DNA from: Miltoncostaea sp963770865
GTDB taxonomy: Bacteria; Actinomycetota; Thermoleophilia; Miltoncostaeales; Miltoncostaeaceae
Direction of reading: 5' to 3'
Assembly: GCA_963770865.1 (NCBI GenBank)
Contig: CAVYRD010000002.1
Location: 1-64,000 of the forward strand
DNA: 64,000 nucleotides
Below the pieces are notes generated by a model. That model searched no databases. It was not told where the DNA came from and saw only the letters and a program-made list of their open reading frames with translations. The translations under genes and the position numbers were made by a program. Positions 33,392-42,610 of the stretch are shown in pieces. Positions within the stretch are counted from its first letter, which is position 1. Every line of letters starts with the position of its first letter.

Positions 33392-34477
33392 TCAGCCGTT
33401 CGGGGAGACCGCCACCTTCACCGTGCCCTCCTGCCGGGTGGCCATCGTCGCGTATCCCCCCGCCGCCTCCTCCATGCCGAGGTCGTGGGTCAGCACCGGC
33501 GAGGGGTCGATCGCTCCATCCTCGAGGAGGGGCCACAGCACGGGGAGGTAGCTCTTCACCGGCGCCACCCCTCCCCGGATCGTGAGGTTGCGCATGAAGC
33601 ACTGGTCCCACGAGAGCTCGGGCGCGCCGAGGAAGACCTCCATGCCCACCCAGCTCACGGTTCCGCCGGCCTGGACCGTCTCGGTGGACAGCTTCATCGA
33701 CGCCGTGCTCGAGACGGCGTCCACGACCGCCTGCGGACCGTGCCCGTCCGTCAGCCCGCCGATGACCTCGGCCAGATCGTCGTTCGCCGAGGTGTTGACC
33801 GCGTGGGTCGCCCCGAGGCTCCGGCCCACCGCGAGCCGGTCGTCGTGGTGCCCCGCCAGCACGATCGCAGCCGGGTCGAAGAGCCGCGCCGCGTGGCAGG
33901 CGAGCAGGCCGACCGCACCATCGCCGATGACGAGGACCGTGTCACCCTCGGCGATGTCGGCCCCCATGACCGCGTGATAGGCGGTCGTGAAGACGTCGGT
34001 CATCGGCAGGACCCGGTCGTCGTTCGCGTCGTCGGCGAGCGACTCGGGCACGAGCTCGAGCGTTCCGTCGGCCATCGGCACGCGGACGTACTGCGACTGT
34101 CCCCCTTGCACCTCCCCGCCCCCGGGCCAGAACGGCTGGAAGCCGTACGCCCCGCCGCGCACGCAGGAGGTCTGGAGCCCCCGGCGGCAGTAGTGGCACT
34201 CGCCACACGAGATCCAGAACGGCGAGGCGACCTTCTGCCCGGCGCGGACGCCGGCGACGTCGCGGCCGACCTCCTCGACGACGCCCACGAACTCGTGTCC
34301 GAGGCGGCAGCCCGGGCTGAAGCCGAAGGCGTCGCCGTGGTTGTAGATGTGCATGTCCGATCCGCAGATGCCCGCCTTGGTCACCCTGACGACGGCATCG
34401 CCGGGCTCCACGATCGTCGGGTCCGGGACGGTCTCCACCGAGACGTCCTTGGGCGCGTTGAACACGATCCCGCGCAC
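33392..34477 (-). CDS. zinc-dependent medium-chain alcohol dehydrogenase
   Basis: A 361-residue MDR-superfamily enzyme. Catalytic zinc ligands in ICGSDMHIYNHGD and GCRLGHEFVGVV; the structural-zinc cluster is CGECHYCRRGLQTSC; the Rossmann fingerprint is VLVIGDGAVGLLACHAARLF, followed by VLAGHHDDRLAVGRSLGATHAVN. The order is typical of glutathione-independent formaldehyde/threonine-type dehydrogenases; the substrate is unknown. GTG at 34477, preceded by GGAGGA, is preferred over upstream frames. It lies between two SnoaL-like genes on the same strand. Confidence 0.93.
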   Translation of the reverse strand: MRGIVFNAPKDVSVETVPDPTIVEPGDAVVRVTKAGICGSDMHIYNHGDAFGFSPGCRLGHEFVGVVEEVGRDVAGVRAGQKVASPFWISCGECHYCRRGLQTSCVRGGAYGFQPFWPGGGEVQGGQSQYVRVPMADGTLELVPESLADDANDDRVLPMTDVFTTAYHAVMGADIAEGDTVLVIGDGAVGLLACHAARLFDPAAIVLAGHHDDRLAVGRSLGATHAVNTSANDDLAEVIGGLTDGHGPQAVVDAVSSTASMKLSTETVQAGGTVSWVGMEVFLGAPELSWDQCFMRNLTIRGGVAPVKSYLPVLWPLLEDGAIDPSPVLTHDLGMEEAAGGYATMATRQEGTVKVAVSPNG

Positions 34478-34605
34478 GACTTCCTCCGATGTAGGTGACC
34501 CTCGACGTTCAACGAGCCCGTCGCGGAGGTCAAGGAGCGGCCCGTCCGAAGTCGCGTTCCGAGACGGAAGCATGGGGCCGGCTCCCGCCCGGGGGCGTTC
34601 CGCCC

Positions 34606-35025
34606 TCAGCTCCGCGCCGCCTCGGGCTGCGCGCCGAGCTGCCGCAGCAGGCCGGCGACGTCCACCAGCTCCCACTCCTCGGCGACCCTGCCGTCGCGAC
34701 AGCGGCTGATCGTGATGCCGGTGAACTCGAGGTCGCGCCCGGTGGGCGCGGCGCCCATCAGCTCGCCCGCGTGCGCGCCGCGGATCGTGAAGCGGGTGGC
34801 GACGTCGTCGCCCTCGGAGAATTGGTGGTCGATCGTGATGCGGAGATCCGCGATGGCGCTCCGATAGCCCTCGACCATCTCCTTGAGGCCGTCTACGCCA
34901 CGGATCTCCTCGGGGTGCAGGACGTAGTCCGGCGAGACGAGTGCGTCGAGCGCCCCGAGGCGCCCACGTGACGCGTTCTCGAAGGTGCTCCGCACCGCCG
35001 CCTCGTTGTCCGCGCTGCTGCTCAT
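34606..35025 (-). CDS. SnoaL-like ester-cyclase family protein
   Basis: A 139-residue protein: NEAAVRSTFENASRGRLGALDALVSPDYVLHPEEIRGVDGLKEMVEGYRSAIADLRITIDHQFSEGDDVATRFTIRGAHAGELMGAAPTGRDLEFTGITISRCRDGRVAEEWELVD. The SnoaL/ester-cyclase signature is clear (GELMGAAPTGR, WELVD). ATG at 35025 follows AAGGAGGAG. A paralogue of the gene at 32629-33054. Confidence 0.9.
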   Translation of the reverse strand: MSSSADNEAAVRSTFENASRGRLGALDALVSPDYVLHPEEIRGVDGLKEMVEGYRSAIADLRITIDHQFSEGDDVATRFTIRGAHAGELMGAAPTGRDLEFTGITISRCRDGRVAEEWELVDVAGLLRQLGAQPEAARS

Positions 35026-35116
35026 GGCTCCTCCTTCGGGTCTCGGGCCGTCGGCCCGGTGCCCGGAGGATGCGCGCCGTCGCCCGCCCGGGACATCGGT
35101 CGGACTACCCATCCGA

Positions 35117-36766
35117 CTACGGATCCTCGGACGGCTCGCGGATCGCGTAGGCGGCCGCAGCGGCGCGGGAGCGCAGGCCCAGCTTGGAGAGGATGCTCGC
35201 GACGTGGTGCTCCGCCGTTCGCCGGCTGATGTAGAGGCGCTCGCTGATCTGCGCGTTCGACAGGCCCGAGGCGAGGAGGGTCAGGACCTCCCTCTCCCGC
35301 GCGGTCAGCGACCCGCGGCGCGCGGTCCGTGTCCGTCCCCCGCCTCCGAGCTCGCGGAGCAGCCCCGCCGCCGCGTCGGCGTCGCGGGTCGCTCCGAGGC
35401 GCTCGAAGGCCGCGAGGGCGAGCCGGGCCTCGGCCGCCGCCGCGAGCACGCCACGCAACGCGAGCACGCGCGACAGCTCGAGCCGTGCTCGCGCCGCCTC
35501 GAGCGGGAGGCCGAGGGCCGAGAGCCTCTCGAGCGCGGTGGTCAGCCGGGAGGACGCCCGCGCATCGCCCTCGGCCGCGAGGACGCGACCCGCGGCGAGA
35601 TCCGCGAGCGCCCGTACGTGCTCACTCCCGCTCGCGTCGGCGAGCCGGGCGAGCAGGTCGAGGCTCTCCCGTGCCTGGGCGCCGTCGCGGCGGGCCAGAT
35701 GGACGCCGACCAGCAACTCCAGCAGGGGGGCGCACACGGGATCGGACGGATCCTGCCCCTCGATGCAGAGCCGCGCGAGCTCCTCCGCCAACGCGTCGTC
35801 GCCGCGCGCCAGCGCCACGGCCGCCAGCGTCCGCCGGGCGGTCGGATGCCACTCGAAGCCGCCGACCAGGCGCTCGGCCTCCTCGAGGCGCCCCTGCCGC
35901 AGGCGCAGGTCCGCGAGCCGCAGCAAAGGGGAGACGCGCTCCGCGCGGTAGCCCCGCTCGAACGCGCGGAGCGCGGCGAGCAGCTCCTCCTCCGCCTCCT
36001 CCCATCGGCCGACGGCGATCAGGATGCCGCCATAGTGGCACCGGCAGGTCGGCGCCACGAAGTCGTTCCAGCCGATCGCGACCAGGCGGCCGGCCGCGGC
36101 CATCCACTGCTCCGCGCGCGTGACGTCGAGGGCGTGCTCGCACGCGCTGAGCAGCCGGCAGAAGATCTCGGCCATCGGGGCGGCGCCGACGACCTCGCCG
36201 CCGGAGATCGCGGCCATCGCCTCGTCGAGGAGCCGCATCCCCTCCGCGACGCGGCCCGAGGCCACGTGGACCTGACCCAGGAGGGCCAGCGCGTCGAACT
36301 CGAGCTCGGCGTCCCCGAACCGCCGGCCGATGGCCAGCGCGGCGGTCGCCAGCCTCTCGCGCTCGGAGAGGTCCTGGGTGAGCGGGGCCCGGTCGAGCGT
36401 GAGCCATCCGTGCGCCGGGCACTCGTCGAGGCCCGCGAGGATGCCCTCGGCGCGCGCCATCCAGCCGCCGGCGGCGGCCATGTTGCCGTGGACCGTGCCG
36501 TGGAGGAAGGCCGTCCACCGTGCCAGCTCGGCCGCCTTCACCTGATCGCCGTCCCGACGGTACGCCGCGAACGCCCGCTCCTTCAGCGCGATCGCCTCGG
36601 CGTATCGGCCCTGGAAGTGGGCCGCATGACTGAGTCCGTCGAGCACCTCGGCGCTCTCGCCGAGCTCGCCGGCCCTCTCGAACAGTGAGCGCGCCTGCGC
36701 CCAGTCCCCCGCCGCGAGCGCCTCTCGTCCGCCGCGCACCAGGTCCTCGGGCGTCATCGCCACCAT
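35117..36766 (-). CDS. TPR-rich LuxR-family transcriptional regulator
   Basis: A 549-residue protein. The first 450 residues are helical TPR-like repeats (LVRGGREALAAGDWAQARSLFERAGELG; RLADLRLRQGRLEEAERLVG; ALARGDDALAEELARL; and more). The C-terminal 60 residues form a GerE/LuxR HTH: SLTAREREVLTLLASGLSNAQISERLYISRRTAEHHVASILSKLGLRSRAAAAAYA. There is no P-loop, so unlike MalT-type LAL regulators it lacks the ATPase. ATG at 36766 or the second one at 36757. Probably senses a ligand or protein partner through the TPR scaffold. Confidence 0.9.
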   Translation of the reverse strand: MVAMTPEDLVRGGREALAAGDWAQARSLFERAGELGESAEVLDGLSHAAHFQGRYAEAIALKERAFAAYRRDGDQVKAAELARWTAFLHGTVHGNMAAAGGWMARAEGILAGLDECPAHGWLTLDRAPLTQDLSERERLATAALAIGRRFGDAELEFDALALLGQVHVASGRVAEGMRLLDEAMAAISGGEVVGAAPMAEIFCRLLSACEHALDVTRAEQWMAAAGRLVAIGWNDFVAPTCRCHYGGILIAVGRWEEAEEELLAALRAFERGYRAERVSPLLRLADLRLRQGRLEEAERLVGGFEWHPTARRTLAAVALARGDDALAEELARLCIEGQDPSDPVCAPLLELLVGVHLARRDGAQARESLDLLARLADASGSEHVRALADLAAGRVLAAEGDARASSRLTTALERLSALGLPLEAARARLELSRVLALRGVLAAAAEARLALAAFERLGATRDADAAAGLLRELGGGGRTRTARRGSLTAREREVLTLLASGLSNAQISERLYISRRTAEHHVASILSKLGLRSRAAAAAYAIREPSEDP

Positions 36767-36823
36767 CGCGTGCCGATGATCCCACGGGGGATGCCCGGCG
36801 ACGAGCCGGGAGCGTCCCGCCGG

Positions 36824-37606
36824 TCACTCGGCGGCCGGCGGGAGCTCCATCGACGCCCTCAAGGACGTGAACGGCGTGTCGGGGATCGTGACGAGGCCGC
36901 GCGTGGGGCGGTCGAGGTCGAAGGTGACGAACAGCAGCATCGTCACGAGCAGGGCGGCGAGCAGGACCGTCACCAGCCCGCGCCCGAGGAAGGACAGGTA
37001 GGCCGCCAGCAGCCCGAGGGCGACGGCCGCGGCCACCACCTCCAACAGCAGGACGGTGCTCGGAACCCGGTTGTTGAGTGCTCCGACGCGGACCGTCTGC
37101 TGGTCGATCGTCGTGTTGAGGCTGTCCACGTAGAGCCGCGGCGCGCTCGCGAGCGGGGCGTCGTGGAGAGCCGTCCCGGCGAGGCTCCACAGGCGGCGCT
37201 GCAGCGCCCCCTGGGCCGCGACGGTCCGGTCCATCGACGCGCTTCCCGGCACCTCGTGGGAGATCCGGATGGCGAGGTCGGTGTATCGGCGCAGGATGCC
37301 GAGGGACTCGGTCCGCACCGGCTCGGCCAGGGTCTGGGCCCGCAGGTAGGTGGTGCCGATGGCGTTGGCCTCGTCCACCACCGCCACCCGGCGCGCCTCG
37401 TACCGCCCGATCGCGAGCGTCAGGCCGAAGGCCAGCAGGAGCCCGACGATCCCGAGCGTCGCCGCCTGGAGCACGCCGAACGGCTCGCGCAGCGCGTCCC
37501 GGTTCCTGCCCAGGATGCGGCCCACCAGCAGGCCGAGCACGGTGGCGCCGACGACCGCGGCCAACAGGATGAGCGCGAGGGCCCAGCTGCTCAGGGAGAA
37601 GAACAC
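36824..37606 (-). CDS. DUF4239 (bestrophin-like) membrane protein
   Basis: A 260-residue protein with N-terminal helices ALALILLAAVVGATVLGLLVGRIL and ATLGIVGLLLAFGLTLAIGRYEARRVAVVDEANAIGTTYLRA, the latter being the DUF4239 signature, and two C-terminal helices (LLEVVAAAVALGLLAAYLSFLG; LVTVLLAALLVTMLLFVTFDLDRPTRG). The FDLDRPxRG ending is also typical. The fold is thought to relate to bestrophin channels; function not established. GTG start. Confidence 0.85.
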   Translation of the reverse strand: MFFSLSSWALALILLAAVVGATVLGLLVGRILGRNRDALREPFGVLQAATLGIVGLLLAFGLTLAIGRYEARRVAVVDEANAIGTTYLRAQTLAEPVRTESLGILRRYTDLAIRISHEVPGSASMDRTVAAQGALQRRLWSLAGTALHDAPLASAPRLYVDSLNTTIDQQTVRVGALNNRVPSTVLLLEVVAAAVALGLLAAYLSFLGRGLVTVLLAALLVTMLLFVTFDLDRPTRGLVTIPDTPFTSLRASMELPPAAE

Positions 37607-37677
37607 GGCTGCATCCTCTCAGGGCCGCCGTCGGCGGCCCGTCCCCCGGTCCCGGTGGCGCGCTCCGCGCGCGTCGC

Positions 37678-39054
37678 TCACTCCAACCGGACGATCGGCG
37701 GACACCGCCAGGAGGCGTCGATCACCCAAGCGCGGGGGATGTAGAGCCGCAGGATCACGAACCACGTCCCGTCGGCCGGGCAGGGGAGCCAGTTCGCCTC
37801 CTGGTCCACACCCGGCGACGCGCTCTGGATGACGATCCGGACGCCGCCGTCGGGATCGCGCACGATCCCGGGGGTGCGGTCCCCGACCGAGTAGCGGTCG
37901 ACCGGGTTGGGGACGAGGTTCATGTCGGCCTTGTACATCGTGAGCGACCAGAACGAGTCGACCGGCGGGAGGTCGTCGCCCGCGAACCGCAGCTCGTAGC
38001 GGCCCTCGCTCATCAGGGCCCGGCCGTCGGCGTCCTGGCGGTTCACCAGGTACACCGCCTCCGCGGGGTCGTTGGCGACGATGCCCGCCAGGGACTGGTC
38101 CGCCGCCCGGCGCAGGAAGTCGTCGCCGAGGCGCCCCTCACTCGCCGGCGGATACAGCCAGCCGTTGATCCGCGTCGCCCACTCACCCGAGAGGAACTGC
38201 GCCGGCAGGAGCCGCATCCCGGCGGCCAGCGCCCGCCCGAGCGCCGTCCTCACCGCCTCGGGCTGCTCGCCGGGGTCGAGGCCGGGCCCGACGCCCACGG
38301 TCGCGAACTGGCGCAGCAGGACGTCGTGCTCGGCGGGTGGGGGGTTCTCCGCCAGCATCGCGTTGAGGGTCCTCCACGGCCCGAGCGGATCCTCGGACGC
38401 CTCGACGGGCGCGAGGACGTCGCGGCGCTCCGCCGGCCGGGCATCGGGGTCACCCCACATCGACAGGGGGGTGAGCCGGTAGCGCGCCATCAACCCGGTC
38501 GCGACGGGGACGTCGTCGGCGCCGTCCACGAGCGTGCGGCCGAGGCAGAGCATCCACGGCGTCGGGCTCGGGGCGGTCGCGGTCACGCCCTCGGGGACGT
38601 CACCGCTCCAGCGGGGGCCCGCGATCAGGAAGTGGCCGGCCCCGGATCCGGTGGTCCGCCCGCCGACGTAGTCGAAGTTGTCCGACGAGATCGAGGCGAG
38701 CTCGAAGCTGAAGTACCGATCACCCATGTCCGGGTGGCTGAGGATGACCGGCTCGTCGCCCAGGTCGATCCACGCGACCGAGTAGAGCGTGTCGTTGTTC
38801 GGGCACCCGCCGTCCTGGTACGAGGCGTCGAGGACGCCCGGCGCGTGCCAGAAGTGGCCGACGGCCGAGTAGGGCACGTGCGCGGGGTCCTGCGGCGTCG
38901 TCACCCACTTGTGCCGGATGCGGGCGTTGTAGACGTAGGGGAACCCGTAGATCAGGGCGGTGACGCCCACCGCGTAGGCGTACTCGGAGTGCCAGTCGAA
39001 CGGCTCCCCCTGGTCCGCGGCGGGCGATCGGCGCGCGGCCTCGCTGGTCAACAC
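37678..39054 (-). CDS. DUF1254/DUF1214 domain protein
   Basis: A 458-residue protein. The N-terminal DUF1254 part: SEYAYAVGVTALIYGFPYVYN, HFWHAPGVLDASYQDGGCPNNDTLYSVAWIDLGDEPVILSHPDMGDRYFSFELAS. The C-terminal DUF1214 part: DADGRALMSEGRYELRFAGDDLPPVDSFWSLTMYKADMNLVPNPVDRYSVGDRTPG and WLPCPADGTWFVILRLYIPRAW. No catalytic mechanism is established for the family. The assigned start is GTG at 39054; TTG at 39051 has better spacing to GGGAGG. A shorter relative is at 56686-57582. Confidence 0.92.
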   Translation of the reverse strand: MLTSEAARRSPAADQGEPFDWHSEYAYAVGVTALIYGFPYVYNARIRHKWVTTPQDPAHVPYSAVGHFWHAPGVLDASYQDGGCPNNDTLYSVAWIDLGDEPVILSHPDMGDRYFSFELASISSDNFDYVGGRTTGSGAGHFLIAGPRWSGDVPEGVTATAPSPTPWMLCLGRTLVDGADDVPVATGLMARYRLTPLSMWGDPDARPAERRDVLAPVEASEDPLGPWRTLNAMLAENPPPAEHDVLLRQFATVGVGPGLDPGEQPEAVRTALGRALAAGMRLLPAQFLSGEWATRINGWLYPPASEGRLGDDFLRRAADQSLAGIVANDPAEAVYLVNRQDADGRALMSEGRYELRFAGDDLPPVDSFWSLTMYKADMNLVPNPVDRYSVGDRTPGIVRDPDGGVRIVIQSASPGVDQEANWLPCPADGTWFVILRLYIPRAWVIDASWRCPPIVRLE

Positions 39055-39263
39055 CGGCCTCCCTGGTCGTTGCGGGTGCGGCCACGATCACGCCCACCCG
39101 CCCGGCCGCGCATCGCCCCGATGGGATGAGACGGGGGCCCGACCGAGGCCCCTCCCGCGGGATGGGGTAGCCTCGGCGCCCGTGGGATCCGCCGCCGTCA
39201 CCGCCGAGCACCGCCCCGGTCCGCAGACCGTCCGGCGGGGCGTCGTCCTCCCGGCGGCCGTCG

Positions 39264-39539
39264 ATGGATGACGACCGCGCTCTGGCGCGCTTCCGCGCCG
39301 ACGCCATGACGCGGGTGGGCGCGCGCGACCTGGCGGAGCTGGCCGCGTCGCCCGCCGCCCTGCGGCTGGAGCCCGACCTGGCCGCCGTGCTGCGCCTGCG
39401 CCTGGGCCTCGACCGCAGCCCGGCCCGGCCGCGCACCCGCCCGGAGGTGGCCGAGGCCCTCGGGCTCGGCGGCGCCCGGCTGGAGGAGATGGTCGCCGCC
39501 CTCGAGGAGGACGTGATCGCAGAGCTCGGAGGGCCCTGA
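39264..39539 (+). CDS. small protein with sigma-70 region-4-like helix-turn-helix
   Basis: A 91-residue protein. The C-terminal half reads LAAVLRLRLGLDRSP...RPRTRPEVAEALGLGGARLEEMVAALEEDVIAEL, which follows the order of sigma-70 region 4 (LRxRxGLD, TLxEVAxxLGLS, RVRQxExxAL). No region 2 exists, so it cannot be a sigma factor itself. It may bind DNA or RNA polymerase, or be a relic (inference). The N-terminus is helical. The ribosome binding site is weak. Confidence 0.5.
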   Translation: MDDDRALARFRADAMTRVGARDLAELAASPAALRLEPDLAAVLRLRLGLDRSPARPRTRPEVAEALGLGGARLEEMVAALEEDVIAELGGP

Positions 39540-39621
39540 CCCGACGGGGACCGTCGGACGAGCCCCCCGCGATCGCGGTGGGCTCGTCACTCGTCGAGGG
39601 CGGGGCCCGGACCGCGCGGCG

Positions 39622-40029
39622 CTACGACCAGAACTCGTCCCAGGCGTCGAGGTCGTAGACGTACTCCCGGCCGGAGACGCACCGGCCGTCCCTGACCTCG
39701 AAGACGATGCAGCAGGAGACGTCCAGCGTCCTGCCGTTCCGCTCCGCGGTGTTGCGGTGGAGGGCGAGCACGCGCCCGTCGTCGCTCGCGGCCACGCTCT
39801 GCAGCGCCGCCCTGAAGGTCGCACCCGTCTGCCCGCCGTAGCGGCCGAACTGGGCGAAGACCTCGTCGCGGCCGACGCGGTCGCCGGCGAGGGGGCTCCT
39901 GCCCGGTGTGTGCCAGGAGGCGCTCGCGTCGAAGAGCTCGGTGAGCGTCTCCATGTCGGCCGCGTTGAACGCGTCGTAGCCGCGCCGGACGAGCGCGGCG
40001 TTCGGGTGCTCGGTGATGGTCGTGGACAT
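39622..40029 (-). CDS. NTF2/SnoaL-like protein
   Basis: A 135-residue protein: HPNAALVRRGYDAFNAADMETLTELFDASASWHTPGRSPLAGDRVGRDEVFAQFGRYGGQTGATFRAALQSV, then ALHRNTAERNGRTLDVSCCIVFEVRDGRCVSGREYVYDLDAWDEFW. Typical ketosteroid-isomerase-like fold; the WHTPGRSPLAGDRxGRDEV block is common in actinobacterial members. ATG at 40029. The reaction is unknown. Confidence 0.88.
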   Translation of the reverse strand: MSTTITEHPNAALVRRGYDAFNAADMETLTELFDASASWHTPGRSPLAGDRVGRDEVFAQFGRYGGQTGATFRAALQSVAASDDGRVLALHRNTAERNGRTLDVSCCIVFEVRDGRCVSGREYVYDLDAWDEFWS

Positions 40030-40141
40030 CGCTCCTCCTCGGTTTGGTCGACCGGGAGCCTCCATCCGGCGGCCCGGCGCCGCATCGGGCGAACGCCCTA
40101 TCCGCTGCGAAGGAGGTCGAGCTCGAGCGACGGGAGCGCCC

Positions 40142-40228
40142 TCAGAGCAGGGAGGGCGCCAACCGGTCGACGGCCATCCAGACGACGATGCAGATCAGCA
40201 GGGCGACGCCCCACGCGGAGACCTTCAT
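40142..40228 (-). CDS. 28-residue single-span membrane peptide
   Basis: An ATG frame encodes MKVSAWGVALLICIVV followed by WMAVDRLAPSLL and a stop. One strongly hydrophobic helix with a positive N-terminus and short polar tail is what small bacterial membrane proteins look like. A GAGGACG stretch lies about 15 bases upstream, further than ideal. It fills part of an otherwise empty 457-bp gap. No family is known to me. Confidence 0.4.
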   Translation of the reverse strand: MKVSAWGVALLICIVVWMAVDRLAPSLL

Positions 40229-40486
40229 GACATCGACCGGTCGTCCTCGGTCGCGGTCGGCTGCCTCGTGGAGAACGTGCACACCCCCCGCTGAATCGGG
40301 GTGACCTCCCGGCGCGCGGCCGGGCTCCGGCCGAACCTGTGCCCGCGCGCCGACGAAGGCCCTTCATGACCGCTTTGTCATGGCTCGCCACGGATGGGTC
40401 ATCCGGCGAGCGCCCCGACGGGAGGCGGGACGGAGCACGTCCACCCCGCCGTTGCGCGCGGACCGGGGCTCGGGGCAGGATCGCCC

Positions 40487-42058
40487 ATGGGTCGGGGCCG
40501 GGGGAGCGGACGACGGACAGGGGCGGTGGCGATCACGGCGCTCGCGCTCGTCCTCGCGTCGAGCGCGACGGCGGCGGCGGACCTCGTCGTCAACGCGGCG
40601 GGCGGAGCGACGGTGTCGGCCACCGTCACGCCCGCGACCGACGCCCGGGCGCACCGCGTGATCGTCCAGGGCTTCGCCGCGAACGGCGTCGAGGGGACCC
40701 GCTTCAAGCAGGTGGGCATCGGCGACCCGGCGATCACCAGCACCTCCAACGCGTTCTGCCCGCCGAACCCCCTCGTGAACGATGTCGTCTGCCACGAGCG
40801 GATCGGCCTGGACAGCGACGTCACGATGACGATGGGGCCCGGTCCCGACACCGTGCGCTTCGCCAAGACCGACCCCCTCGACTTCATCGAGTGCATCACC
40901 GGGGCGCACCGCTCGACGCGCGTGTCCGTGAACCTCGGCGGGGGCGATGACACCCTCTCGACGGAGGGGATCAGCTGCGGGGGGCCCACCGTCCTGGTGG
41001 TCGCCGGCACCAGCCGGCAGGCCGAGCTCGACCCGGCGCTGACGGTCGACGGCGGGCCGGGGAACGACGCGATCTCGGGCGGGGAGTTCGGCGACATCCT
41101 CACGGGCGGCCCGGGGGACGACACCGTCGACGGAGGCAACGGCACCGACCTCATCGGCGGCGGCAACGGGGTCAACACGCTCGACGGCGGGCCCGGGGAC
41201 GACACCTTCACCGGCCTGAGCGGCCGCAACGCGATCGACGGCGGGTCCGGCCGCGACACGGTGTCCTACGCGACGGGCGCCAACCTGCCGGCCGCGGTGA
41301 CCATCGGCGACGCCTCGAACGAGGACGGGATCGTCGGGGTGAACTTCGACGACGTCCGGTCGACGGTGGAGAACGTCACCTCGGGGGCCGGTCCGGACGC
41401 GCTGATCGGCGACTCGGACGTCAACGTCTTCTTCAGCCAGGGCGGCGTGGACCTGCTCGAGGGCCGCGGCGGCAGCGACACCCTCAACGCCGGCGACGGC
41501 AACGACACCCTCCTCGGCGGCGACGGTGCCGACACGCTGGATGGAGGCGCCGGCGACGACGTCCTCAACGGCGGCACCGGCATCGACGTCATCAAGGGCG
41601 GCGACGGCGCCGACCAGATCGACGCCCGCGACGGGATCCCCGACCAGCGGATCGAGTGCGGCCCCGGCGCCGGCGACGTCGCGACGGTCGACCTGCTCGA
41701 CCCGTTCTCGATCCGCCTGAGCGGGTGCGAGACCCTGCGGCAGTTCGCGACCGACGATGGGCCACCGGGGCACGCGACCGCCGTGACCGCCCTCACGGCG
41801 CGGCTGGCCGCCGTGACGGTGGCGTGCCCGCGCACAGCCCGCGTCACCTGTCGGGGCCGGCTCACGCTGCGGACCGCCGGCCGGGCGCGGACCGCGCTGG
41901 GCGGCGGCGCCTACGCCATCCCGCGCGGTCACCGGCTGGTCGTGAGGGTCGGGCTCGCGCATCCCGCCGGCCGGCGCCTGCTCGCCACGACCAGGGAGCA
42001 CGGGGCCTCGGCGAAGGGCCCGCGCAGCTCCGCCGCGCTCCTGCGCGTCTCCTCGTAG
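40487..42058 (+). CDS. secreted RTX-like calcium-binding repeat protein
   Basis: A 523-residue protein with a Sec signal (AVAITALALVLASSATAAA). The central region is rich in RTX nonapeptides: GGPGNDAISGGEFGDILTGG, GDDTVDGGNGTDLIGGG, LDGGPGDDTFTG, GRGGSDTLNAGDGNDTLLGG, DGADTLDGGAGDDVLNGGTG, GGDGADQIDA, which should form a Ca2+-binding beta-roll. N- and C-terminal non-repeat domains flank it; the C-terminus (RTARVTCRGRLTLRTAGRARTALGGG) resembles that of the other RTX-like protein in this window. Exported, probably cell-surface or matrix. Confidence 0.88.
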   Translation: MGRGRGSGRRTGAVAITALALVLASSATAAADLVVNAAGGATVSATVTPATDARAHRVIVQGFAANGVEGTRFKQVGIGDPAITSTSNAFCPPNPLVNDVVCHERIGLDSDVTMTMGPGPDTVRFAKTDPLDFIECITGAHRSTRVSVNLGGGDDTLSTEGISCGGPTVLVVAGTSRQAELDPALTVDGGPGNDAISGGEFGDILTGGPGDDTVDGGNGTDLIGGGNGVNTLDGGPGDDTFTGLSGRNAIDGGSGRDTVSYATGANLPAAVTIGDASNEDGIVGVNFDDVRSTVENVTSGAGPDALIGDSDVNVFFSQGGVDLLEGRGGSDTLNAGDGNDTLLGGDGADTLDGGAGDDVLNGGTGIDVIKGGDGADQIDARDGIPDQRIECGPGAGDVATVDLLDPFSIRLSGCETLRQFATDDGPPGHATAVTALTARLAAVTVACPRTARVTCRGRLTLRTAGRARTALGGGAYAIPRGHRLVVRVGLAHPAGRRLLATTREHGASAKGPRSSAALLRVSS

Positions 42059-42077
42059 GCGCCTCGGCACGGGACGC

Positions 42078-42503
42078 CTACACGAACCTCGCCTCCAGCT
42101 CGGCGAGGAAGGCCTCGCCGAGGCGCTGAAACCCCGCCGCGCCGAGCCGGATCGGGTCACCCGGCGCGAGCCCGGTGACCGACCGCTCGGGGGCGTACCC
42201 GATCACCGTGTTGCCGCGCAGCACTCCGCCGTCGTTCATCAGAGACTCCGCGAGCAGCTCCACCTCGTTGAGCGGGTTGCCGTCCTTGCCCGCGACCGCG
42301 CGCACGCGGTGGACGAGGAAGCGGTCCAGCTCCAGCGCCAGCGCTTCGAAGAAGAGCGGCTCGAACGCCCCCAGTGCGCCGGCGGCCCGCGGGTCGGAGG
42401 CGTCGACCGCCTCGGCGAGCGCCGCGTAGGCCGCGACCTGCCGGCCGATGGCGGCGCGCGCCTGGTCGAGCTCCTGCCGGATGTGGTCCCTGCGACCGAG
42501 CAT
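42078..42503 (-). CDS. conserved hypothetical protein
   Basis: A 141-residue soluble protein, helical in its first half (HIRQELDQARAAIGRQVAAYAALAEAV) and with FEPLFFEALALELDRFLVHRVRAVAGKDGNPLNEVELLAESLMNDGGVLRGNTVI in the middle. The pattern (LDRYFVHRxRxVxGKDGNPLNEVR) recurs in actinobacterial hypotheticals of unknown role. ATG at 42503. It converges on the RTX-like gene with 19 bp between stops. Confidence 0.75.
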   Translation of the reverse strand: MLGRRDHIRQELDQARAAIGRQVAAYAALAEAVDASDPRAAGALGAFEPLFFEALALELDRFLVHRVRAVAGKDGNPLNEVELLAESLMNDGGVLRGNTVIGYAPERSVTGLAPGDPIRLGAAGFQRLGEAFLAELEARFV

Positions 42504-42610
42504 GGCGGGGTCCCTTCGTCTCGGGGTTGGTGGACCCCAGACGAACGGGGGAACGCGGAATCGACACCGGGTCTACGCTTGGTCGACTGCCGGCGACCCG
42601 GAGGTGCGCG

